In this document: piece by piece, positions 1 through 6,314 of the stretch
Layout: every line of letters starts with the position of its first letter
Numbering within the stretch: the first letter of the stretch is position 1
Origin: an uncultured Flammeovirgaceae bacterium
GTDB taxonomy: Bacteria > Bacteroidota > Bacteroidia > Cytophagales > Cyclobacteriaceae
Length of the DNA stretch: 7,333 nt
Assembly: GCA_946480685.1 (NCBI GenBank)
Contig: CAMLLI010000194.1
Span: 1 to 7,333, forward strand
Reading direction: 5' to 3'
Made by a program: the position numbers and the translations under genes
The notes under the pieces: generated by a model
Databases searched by the model: none
The model's input: only the letters and a program-made list of their open reading frames with translations
What the model was told of the DNA's origin: nothing

Positions 1-1710
1 CCCTTGACCGATGCGGGAGGCAATACCTATATTAACCTGTTTGATCAAAGTTCATTTCAACAGGCAGAGATTGTAAAAGGTCCGGGCACCAGCCTATACG
101 GAGCCGGTACCGGAGGTGTATTACTGCTGAAAAATACACCCGCTCAAAGCGGTGCATCTATAGGGGCAACGGTGGGCAGTTATGGTTTGCTGCGATATGA
201 TGCACAGGCAAACGTTCACGATGAAAACACCAGCATACGGATAGGCTATGCGCACCAGGAGTCTGACGGTTATCGCCAGCAAACAAAAATGGCGCGCGAT
301 GTCATACAGGCGCAAGGGGATTTTACTATACATGAAAAAGGCACACTATCAGCCAACATACTATACTCGGATCTATACTATCAAACACCCGGTGCACTTA
401 CGCGACAGCAGTTTGATGCTGACCCTAAGCAAGCGAGACCTTCTGGTGCTGCAGGAGCCGGAGCCGTAGAACAACATGCTACGATCTATAACAAAACGTT
501 TTACTCAGGACTCAGCTATAATTACCGTTGGAACGATAAATGGTCTAACCGCACCGGAGTATATGGAACCGTAACCGAATTTGACAATCCTACCATTCGT
601 AATTACGAACGGAGAGCGGAGCAGGGATTTGGCGGACGAACCAACACACAATACGATTTTACAAAAGGTAAAGTAAATTTCGGGGGCGAGTACCAGCACA
701 GTTTCTCACCGGTAAAAGTATATTTCAACAATGCAGGGCAAATAGGCGCTCTGCAAACCGATGACGAGATCTCGATCAATACTTATTTTGCCTTTGCACA
801 AGCTGAACTTTTTCTTCCGCATAATTTTTTTGTAACGTTTGGCGCAAGTCTCAACAAGTTGAACGTAGACTTTATCCGACTATCGGATGCACCCGCTTTT
901 GAAGCGGATCGAAATTTTGATCTCGTGTTTTCGCCCCGCGTTGCGTTGCTCAAGAAAATAAACTCCGATCTGTCTATACATGCAAGCTATAGCCAGGGAT
1001 ACTCTCCTCCTACCGTGCAGGAACTATATCCTTCAGCAGGATATTTCGATCAAAGTCTTAAACCCGAACGTGGTAACAATATCGAGTTTGGTGTACGTGG
1101 AACAGCACTAAGCAAATCATTAACGTTTGATGTTGTTGTGTATAATTTTATCCTCGATGAGACTATCGTTGTGCGCAGGCTCGAAGATTCGGGAGAGTAT
1201 TTTGTGAACAGCGGAAAAACAAATCAACGCGGTGCAGAAATTCAACTGGCATGGTCGCCTTCTATAGCGCCTCAATCAATGCTGGCTGATTTCAAAATCT
1301 GGACAAGCTATACGTTTAATGACTATACCTTCAACAACTACCAGAAAGACGGTGTAAGCTTCGATGGCAATGATCTTACCGGTGTTGCACGGAACATTGG
1401 TGTAGCCGGTATAGATGCATCACTGGCAGTTGGCATTTATGTAAATGTTAATTATACCTATACCGACCGCATCCCGTTGAATGACGCGAACACGGAGTAT
1501 GCCGATAGTTATTCATTGCTCGCAGGGCGTGCCGGCTTCCGTAAAGCGTGGAAAAACTTTTCGCTCGATATATTTGGCGGAGTTGATAATGCTCTTGATG
1601 AGAAATATAGTCTGGGTAATGATCTTAACGCCATTGGCGGTCGCTATTATAATGCAGCTCCGGGCATCAACTACTTTGGCGGCATTAAAACCAGCTGGAC
1701 GTTAGAGTAA
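1..1710 (+). CDS. TonB-dependent outer-membrane receptor, 5'-truncated by the window edge
   Basis: Outer-membrane beta-barrel of the TonB-dependent family, which imports siderophores, vitamins or other large ligands using TonB/ExbBD energy. The frame is open from base 1, so the signal peptide, any carboxypeptidase-like N-terminal domain, the TonB box and most of the plug are missing; 569 codons remain. Visible landmarks, counted from the first codon here: the end of the plug, with VKGPGTSLYG near residues 25-34 followed by a GG-V-LLL strand; YSQGYSPPTVQEL at 330-342 and LKPERGNNIEFG from 353, both typical mid-barrel receptor motifs; and alternating hydrophobic/aromatic strands up to a C-terminal segment with NALDEKY and GGRYYNAAPG. 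The last strand carries a Trp four residues before the end rather than at the very terminus. The ligand cannot be read from sequence. The architecture resembles the iron-complex/siderophore class more than SusC, but that is inference. The next gene starts 7 bases after the stop, suggesting one transcript. Confidence 0.93.
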   Translation, partial: PLTDAGGNTYINLFDQSSFQQAEIVKGPGTSLYGAGTGGVLLLKNTPAQSGASIGATVGSYGLLRYDAQANVHDENTSIRIGYAHQESDGYRQQTKMARDVIQAQGDFTIHEKGTLSANILYSDLYYQTPGALTRQQFDADPKQARPSGAAGAGAVEQHATIYNKTFYSGLSYNYRWNDKWSNRTGVYGTVTEFDNPTIRNYERRAEQGFGGRTNTQYDFTKGKVNFGGEYQHSFSPVKVYFNNAGQIGALQTDDEISINTYFAFAQAELFLPHNFFVTFGASLNKLNVDFIRLSDAPAFEADRNFDLVFSPRVALLKKINSDLSIHASYSQGYSPPTVQELYPSAGYFDQSLKPERGNNIEFGVRGTALSKSLTFDVVVYNFILDETIVVRRLEDSGEYFVNSGKTNQRGAEIQLAWSPSIAPQSMLADFKIWTSYTFNDYTFNNYQKDGVSFDGNDLTGVARNIGVAGIDASLAVGIYVNVNYTYTDRIPLNDANTEYADSYSLLAGRAGFRKAWKNFSLDIFGGVDNALDEKYSLGNDLNAIGGRYYNAAPGINYFGGIKTSWTLE

Positions 1711-1717
1711 ATTTGTA

Positions 1718-2602
1718 ATGCACGTTCCGGAAGTTATACAACAAGGTGTAGTATCGCTGCTGAAACAGGAAATTGCTGATACACTTACGCTAAAAGACTT
1801 TTCGTTTATCGGTGGCGGCTGTATCAATAACGGAGGTAAACTCACTACATCACACGGCACATATTTTCTGAAGTGGAATGATGCGTCAAAGTTTCTAGAG
1901 ATGTTTAAAGCTGAAGCAAAAGGTTTAAAACTACTCACGGAAAGTAAAAGCATGTATATACCGGAAGTGATCGGTACAGGCGAAGGAGGATCGTTCCAGT
2001 TTCTCGTACTTGAATTTATTGCCGCATCCAATCGCACGCAACATTATTGGCGCGACTTCGGTGTGCAGCTCGCATCGCTGCATCGATGTACATCTACTTC
2101 CTTCGGACTCGATCACGACAACTATATAGGTTCACTCACGCAACAAAATACCCCACATACTTCGTGGATCGATTTCTTCATTCATAGTCGCCTGGATGCA
2201 CAGCTTCGTTTAGCGGAGCAATCTGCGTTGATTGACAAATCGCTTCGCCGGAATTTTGAGACATTATATAAAAAGCTTCCCGACTTGCTCGTCATTGAAA
2301 AACCGGCATTGCTACATGGAGATCTCTGGAGCGGCAACATAATGGTAAATCAACACGGAGCACCGGTTCTTATCGATCCTGCGGTATATTATGGCCATCG
2401 CGAAATGGACATTGCCATGACGCAATTGTTTGGAGGCTTCAATCCGGAATTTCTACAGGCTTATCATGAATCGTTTCCATTAGCACCAGGCGTGGAAGAT
2501 CGTCTTCAACTTTATAACCTATATCCGCTGCTCGTGCATGTCAATCTTTTCGGAGGCAATTATCTCGCGCAGGTAAATTCTATTCTCAGAAGATTCATTT
2601 AG
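1718..2602 (+). CDS. Fructosamine kinase family protein (FN3K/YniA-like)
   Basis: Predicted cytoplasmic small-molecule kinase of the fructosamine-kinase family (Fructosamin_kin, aminoglycoside-phosphotransferase fold). Characterised members phosphorylate ketosamines (Amadori products on glycated amines or proteins), which then break down spontaneously. The 294 residues match the family's usual length of about 290. Visible features: a GGGCINNGG loop at 32-40; YFLKWN with the likely ATP-binding Lys52; an acidic AEAKGL helix at 66-70; family hallmark GLDHDNYIGSL at 130-140; catalytic loop LLHGDLWSGN with Asp202 and Asn207; metal-binding DPAVYYGHRE from Asp220; and a C-terminal LYPLLVHVNLFGG followed by NYLAQV, as in full-length relatives. 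The ATG is chosen because the N-terminal helix and glycine loop sit at the expected distance from it. The gene lies 7 bases after the TonB receptor stop and is probably translationally coupled. No frameshift or missing key residue is seen. Some family members have unknown substrates, so the family call is firmer than the substrate. Confidence 0.93.
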   Translation: MHVPEVIQQGVVSLLKQEIADTLTLKDFSFIGGGCINNGGKLTTSHGTYFLKWNDASKFLEMFKAEAKGLKLLTESKSMYIPEVIGTGEGGSFQFLVLEFIAASNRTQHYWRDFGVQLASLHRCTSTSFGLDHDNYIGSLTQQNTPHTSWIDFFIHSRLDAQLRLAEQSALIDKSLRRNFETLYKKLPDLLVIEKPALLHGDLWSGNIMVNQHGAPVLIDPAVYYGHREMDIAMTQLFGGFNPEFLQAYHESFPLAPGVEDRLQLYNLYPLLVHVNLFGGNYLAQVNSILRRFI

Positions 2603-2647
2603 TGCTTTCTGTATTGTATTTTCGTTCTTCGGATATTGCATATTTCT

Positions 2648-5600
2648 GTGAGAAAAGACCTGACCCACTGTATCATCTTGTTTCTGTTGCTCGCACAACA
2701 GGTACATGCACAAACTTCACCCTTTCGATTTGATCACTATACCATCAAAGACGGTCTCTCGCAATCACAAGCCTATAGTATTTTTCAGGACAGCTTCGGG
2801 TATATATGGATCGGTACACAGGATGGACTGAATCGCTTCGATGGAAATGAATTCAAAGTTTTTAAAAACGATCCGTTCGACAGCACCACGCTGACGCATA
2901 ACTGGGTGTGGACTGTGCAGGAAGACAACGAAGGCAACATCTGGGCTGGTACATTCCAAGGTCTTTGTAAATATATACGCAAAGAGAACAGGTTCATTCA
3001 ATACTATCACAAGCTTCATGATTCAACTTCGATCAGCGGTAACAGGCCTAACTATATATTGAAAGACAAGAAAGGAAGGTTGTGGATATCATCGTGGGGA
3101 AGTGGTCTTAATTTATACCATGCCGAAACGAACACGTTTACCAGTTTCAAGAACGATCCCGACAATCTTCAATCGATCAGCGACAATGCCGTGCGAACGC
3201 TGTTCTGCGATAGTCGCGGAACCCTTTGGATCGGCACCTGGAATGGTGGTCTCAATCGTGTTATTGAAGATGAAAAGGGAATACGCTTTCAACGTTTCAA
3301 TACACAACGCGAATATGGTTTTGAAGGAGGCAATCGCATCACTTCCATAGCAGAAGACAAACAAGGTAATTTATGGATCGGCAGTTACGAAGCGGGTGTA
3401 GTGATATATGACCGCGCACAGAATCGATTCGTTACCGTTCCGGATTTTGCACAAAACGATGTAAACAAAATCATTGCTGACAGTAAAGGGAATATGTGGA
3501 TTGGTACTAACAGTGGTTTATACTTTTATGATAGTCAATCCAGAAGATTTCAGCATTACCAGCACAATCCTTCCAATCCGTTCGGTATCAGCAGTAACTC
3601 TATCTATGCATTGCTGGAAGACAGAACGGGTATAGTATGGGCATCCGGAAGTGGACTTGATCTATACGATCCGCACAAAAACGTTTTCCAGCTTTTTCAA
3701 AATGAGCAGGGCGATCCAAAAAGTCTGTCGCAAAACATGACCTGGTCGTTCTGTGAAGATGACGAGAAGAATATATGGATCGGTTCAGAGAGTGGCCCTA
3801 TCAACGTATACAATCCAGAAACAAAAACATTCCGACAAGTAACGATCAGCGACAATAGTGGAAATATAGCTTCGAACATTTACAAGATGGTATACACCGA
3901 GGGTATATTCTGGATTGCATCATTCAATGCAGGTCTGGTTCGCTATGAGAAGTATACCGGCAAGACTAAATTTTATCGCGGTGCGCATAATTCTCCACTC
4001 GGCAAAATTACCATGATAAATGAATTGATGCTGGATGATGACAATACCTTGTGGATTGGCACGAATGAGAATGGATTATTACACTACGATCCTCAAACGG
4101 ACAAAGTAATCCAATATCAATCCGATCGTAATGATGAGCATAGCCTGGGCGCCAATTTCATCAACAGTATTTATAAAGATAATAAGGGGAATATATGGAT
4201 TGGCTTCTGGGGGGGTGGCATGAGTATGTTCGATAAGCATACACAGAAGTTTGTGAACTATCGGCACGATCGAAAAAATGAAAATGGACTTAGTGACCAG
4301 GTCGTGATCAGCATCACGCAGCAAAATGATAGTATATATTGGATCTGTACCCATAGCGGCCTCAACAAGCTCAACATCAACACGGGAAAATTTACACACT
4401 TCTTCGAGAAAGACGGTCTTGCCAACAACGTGGTATATGAAATGCTCCCGGATGCTCAGGGAAATTACTGGATCAGCACCAATGGAGGCATCAGCCGATT
4501 CAACCCCGACACATATACCTTTAAAAACTATACGCAGGAAGACGGGCTTCAGAGCAACGAGTTTAACTCAAACGCTGCGCTGAAAAGTTCTTCCGGAGAA
4601 TTATACTTTGGCGGTGTTAACGGATTCAATGTATTTAAGCCCGACAGTATACAAGAGAATAAAACTCCACCGCCACTCATCCTGCAGGGATATACTATAT
4701 TTGACAAATTTTATCAGCCGCGGGAGCACATTGAACTCGATCATGCCGACAACTACATTACGTTTTCATTTGCAGCCCTTGAGTTCTCTGCGCCTGACAA
4801 AGTAAAGTATAGCTATATGCTGGAGGGCTTTGATGATGCATGGATAGAAGCCGGCAATAAACGTGAAGCACACTATACCAACCTCGATCCGGGCCACTAT
4901 ACATTTCGTGTAAAGGCCAGCAATGCCGATGGTTATTGGACTGACCCAGGCATTGCAACAACGCTAACCATCCATCCACCATTCTGGAAAGCATGGTGGT
5001 TCACGGCACTCATCATCATACTTTCCGCTGCTATTATGTATGCTATACATCGCTATCGGCTGGAGCAGTCGCTGAAGGTAGAGCGACTCCGTAATAAAAT
5101 AGCGAGTGATCTTCATGATGAAGTTGGGTCAAGTCTCACGCGTATTTCTATATACTCCGACCTGGTGCGCAACGGAGCTGAAGAAACCGAAAGCAAAAAT
5201 TACCTGAAGGGAATCAGTGATCTGAGTCGCGAAGTAGTTACTACCATGAGCGATATAGTATGGTCTATCGATAACCGGTACGACACGATGGATGCTCTGA
5301 TTTTGCGCATGAAAGACTTTGCCACAGAATTGCTGCAAGCGCGAAATATAGCGTTCGACTTTCAAGCCACCGGAGTTGACAGCAAGAAAGTTCTTGATCC
5401 GGTGTGGAAACAAAACCTGTATCTCATCTTCAAAGAAGCCATCAACAACATTGTTAAGCATGCACACGCTACGGAAGTAAAAGTAGTATTGTCGCTTGAC
5501 CGTGGTGTGTTCAGCATGTCCATCAGCGATAATGGCAAAGGTGTTCCGCTAAACGGATCGCCGAAAGGTCATGGCTTACGCAATATGAAACGCAGAGCAG

Positions 5601-5674
5601 AAGCGCTTGAAGGTGAGTTTACATTAGAGAATACCAAAGGAACCACCATTCTGATTATGGCACCGAAACGATAG
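2648..5674 (+). CDS. Two-propeller (Reg_prop/Y_Y_Y) membrane sensor histidine kinase, HisKA_3 type
   Basis: Predicted inner-membrane sensor kinase with a large periplasmic sensor and cytoplasmic kinase core. Numbering is from the GTG at 2648 (1008 residues). Residues 1-21 form a signal peptide: MRKD, a run rich in I/L/F, then VHA before Q22. Residues ~36-667 hold 14 Reg_prop repeats, two seven-bladed propellers (~36-361 and ~362-667). A Y_Y_Y Ig-like domain follows at ~677-777, then a transmembrane helix at ~783-803 beginning WWFTALIIIL. The HisKA_3 dimerisation domain has phosphoacceptor His823 in DLHDEVGSSLT. The ATPase domain has an N box at Asn933 (EAINNIVKHAHA), DNGKG from Asp961 and GHGLRN from Gly974. 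There is no receiver or HTH domain, so unlike full hybrid two-component (HTCS) proteins it needs a separate response regulator, and none is in this window. No in-frame ATG exists near the N-terminus; TTG at 2636 would add four residues. The inducing ligand is unknown; relatives often sense glycans or other periplasmic compounds. Confidence 0.94.
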   Translation: MRKDLTHCIILFLLLAQQVHAQTSPFRFDHYTIKDGLSQSQAYSIFQDSFGYIWIGTQDGLNRFDGNEFKVFKNDPFDSTTLTHNWVWTVQEDNEGNIWAGTFQGLCKYIRKENRFIQYYHKLHDSTSISGNRPNYILKDKKGRLWISSWGSGLNLYHAETNTFTSFKNDPDNLQSISDNAVRTLFCDSRGTLWIGTWNGGLNRVIEDEKGIRFQRFNTQREYGFEGGNRITSIAEDKQGNLWIGSYEAGVVIYDRAQNRFVTVPDFAQNDVNKIIADSKGNMWIGTNSGLYFYDSQSRRFQHYQHNPSNPFGISSNSIYALLEDRTGIVWASGSGLDLYDPHKNVFQLFQNEQGDPKSLSQNMTWSFCEDDEKNIWIGSESGPINVYNPETKTFRQVTISDNSGNIASNIYKMVYTEGIFWIASFNAGLVRYEKYTGKTKFYRGAHNSPLGKITMINELMLDDDNTLWIGTNENGLLHYDPQTDKVIQYQSDRNDEHSLGANFINSIYKDNKGNIWIGFWGGGMSMFDKHTQKFVNYRHDRKNENGLSDQVVISITQQNDSIYWICTHSGLNKLNINTGKFTHFFEKDGLANNVVYEMLPDAQGNYWISTNGGISRFNPDTYTFKNYTQEDGLQSNEFNSNAALKSSSGELYFGGVNGFNVFKPDSIQENKTPPPLILQGYTIFDKFYQPREHIELDHADNYITFSFAALEFSAPDKVKYSYMLEGFDDAWIEAGNKREAHYTNLDPGHYTFRVKASNADGYWTDPGIATTLTIHPPFWKAWWFTALIIILSAAIMYAIHRYRLEQSLKVERLRNKIASDLHDEVGSSLTRISIYSDLVRNGAEETESKNYLKGISDLSREVVTTMSDIVWSIDNRYDTMDALILRMKDFATELLQARNIAFDFQATGVDSKKVLDPVWKQNLYLIFKEAINNIVKHAHATEVKVVLSLDRGVFSMSISDNGKGVPLNGSPKGHGLRNMKRRAEALEGEFTLENTKGTTILIMAPKR
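2753..4648 (+). repeat. Fourteen tandem beta-propeller repeat units (Reg_prop) within the sensor kinase gene
   Basis: Each unit of about 45 codons follows the plan: turn (SxN), hydrophobic strand with (E/K)D, G-N-(I/L)-W-I-G-T, then G-L-x-x-(Y/F)-(D/N). The central Trp codons fall at 2807, 2942, 3083, 3227, 3374, 3497, 3638, 3776, 3911, 4052, 4196, 4340 and 4469. The fourteenth unit has Tyr in that place at 4604 (LYFGG). Spacings run from 123 to 147 bases, mean about 138. DNA identity between units is low except for short cores such as atatggat, so this is an old protein repeat rather than recent DNA duplication. Fourteen units match the two seven-bladed propellers known from periplasmic domains of Bacteroides hybrid two-component sensors. 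Confidence 0.88.
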
Positions 5675-5680
5675 CCGCTA

Positions 5681-5688
5681 TACTTTTG
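5681..5688 (+). promoter_or_regulatory. Candidate Bacteroidota -7 promoter element for the DinB-like gene
   Basis: TACTTTTG matches the Bacteroidota primary-sigma -7 consensus TAnnTTTG exactly. It lies just after the sensor kinase stop and 44 bases before the DinB-like ATG, which would give a leader of roughly 35-40 bases. The -33 element is weak: only TTATGG at 5655-5660 sits at a suitable spacing of about 20 bases. An exact match inside a 58-base gap is unlikely by chance (about 1-2%). Without a good -33 partner it remains a candidate, suggesting that the gene can be transcribed independently of the kinase. Confidence 0.45.
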
Positions 5689-5732
5689 GTGAAGTAGGTA
5701 AAAGAGGCTTATATTCAAATTTATAGTTATAC

Positions 5733-6260
5733 ATGCATCCGTTACTACTAAAACAATTTAACAAACTGGAAGCCGACCGGCAAAAACTGTTGCTTGCGCT
5801 AACTCCCCTTTCGCATGACGCTATATTGTTTCATGCCCCACCCGGCAAATGGTCAGTCAACCAGATCGTCACACACCTGCTTACATCCGAGAGGCTATCA
5901 TTACTATATATGCGAAAGAAATCGTTGGGCATTCAGAATGTTGGTAACTCGGGTATACGCGAATCTGTCAAGCTGATGGTACTGAAAGTGTCACAGCGAC
6001 TGCCGTTAAAGTATAAGGCACCGGGTATATTAGTAGAGCATACTCCCGAAGCTTTACCGCTCCCACAGGCTATTGAACAATGGAATGCCGTGCGAAATGA
6101 TCTGCGAAAATTCCTGGAAGGAATTGCCGACCAAAACATCCGAAAGATGATCTATAAACATCCCGTTGTTGGTATGCTTGACGTTACGCAAGCGATGGCA
6201 TTTTTTCATGAACATATACATCACCACTGGCCACAAGTGAAAAGCCTTTTAAAAAAATAG
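5733..6260 (+). CDS. DinB superfamily protein (DinB_2-like putative metal-dependent protein)
   Basis: A 175-residue cytoplasmic protein with the DinB/YfiT four-helix-bundle pattern. Members bind a divalent metal through three histidines; characterised relatives include thiol-dependent S-transferases (bacillithiol, mycothiol), but most have no known substrate. The likely triad is visible: His48 in the second helix (WSVNQIVTHLLTSE, matching the W-S-x-x-x-(I/V)-x-x-H-L signature) and His159 plus His163 in FFHEHIHHHWPQV near the C-terminus, giving the usual H-x3-H spacing. Length fits the family (about 150-180). There is no signal peptide or membrane segment. The ATG follows an A/T-rich leader without Shine-Dalgarno, normal for this phylum, and the N-terminal helix starts right after it. 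It is separated from the kinase by 58 bases containing a candidate promoter, and from the downstream peptidase by 54 bases. Nothing in the context points to a specific substrate, and it should not be taken as a DNA-damage protein from the name alone. Confidence 0.88.
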   Translation: MHPLLLKQFNKLEADRQKLLLALTPLSHDAILFHAPPGKWSVNQIVTHLLTSERLSLLYMRKKSLGIQNVGNSGIRESVKLMVLKVSQRLPLKYKAPGILVEHTPEALPLPQAIEQWNAVRNDLRKFLEGIADQNIRKMIYKHPVVGMLDVTQAMAFFHEHIHHHWPQVKSLLKK

Positions 6261-6314
6261 CATCCCGCACTATTGATATTTCATATACCTTACCATCGAA
6301 CTTAACCCAGCTGT

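Noticed and set aside
1708..1715. TAAATTTG, an exact match to the Bacteroidota -7 consensus, overlapping the receptor stop
   Set aside because: It ends 2 bases before the fructosamine kinase ATG, so a transcript would start inside the gene, and no -33 TTG lies at the right spacing. Most likely chance.
2617..2624. TATTTTCG, a one-mismatch -7-like element before the sensor kinase
   Set aside because: It has no recognisable -33 partner and lies in a T-rich stretch where near matches are common. Too weak to list as a promoter.
2600..2648. Fructosamine kinase and sensor kinase are in the same frame, separated by a single TAG and an otherwise open 45-base stretch, suggesting readthrough or a broken fusion
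   Set aside because: The fructosamine kinase ends exactly where its family ends and the sensor kinase begins with a good signal peptide. Same-frame neighbours occur one time in three by chance.
4209..4215. Run of seven G in the eleventh propeller repeat, a possible slippage or phase-variation site
   Set aside because: It encodes a normal FWGGG-type turn in frame, is short for phase variation, and there is no second frame-dependent signature. It could at most be a sequencing-error hotspot.
4079..4399. Open frame on the minus strand opposite the sensor kinase (others at 5129-5467 and 6424-6744)
   Set aside because: These frames oppose well-supported genes, show no family motifs or plausible start context, and are by-products of codon use on the coding strand.
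6241..6258. AAAAGCCTTTTAAAAAAA at the end of the DinB-like gene, resembling a small terminator
   Set aside because: The palindrome leaves almost no loop, it is followed by A rather than T residues, and it lies within the coding sequence.
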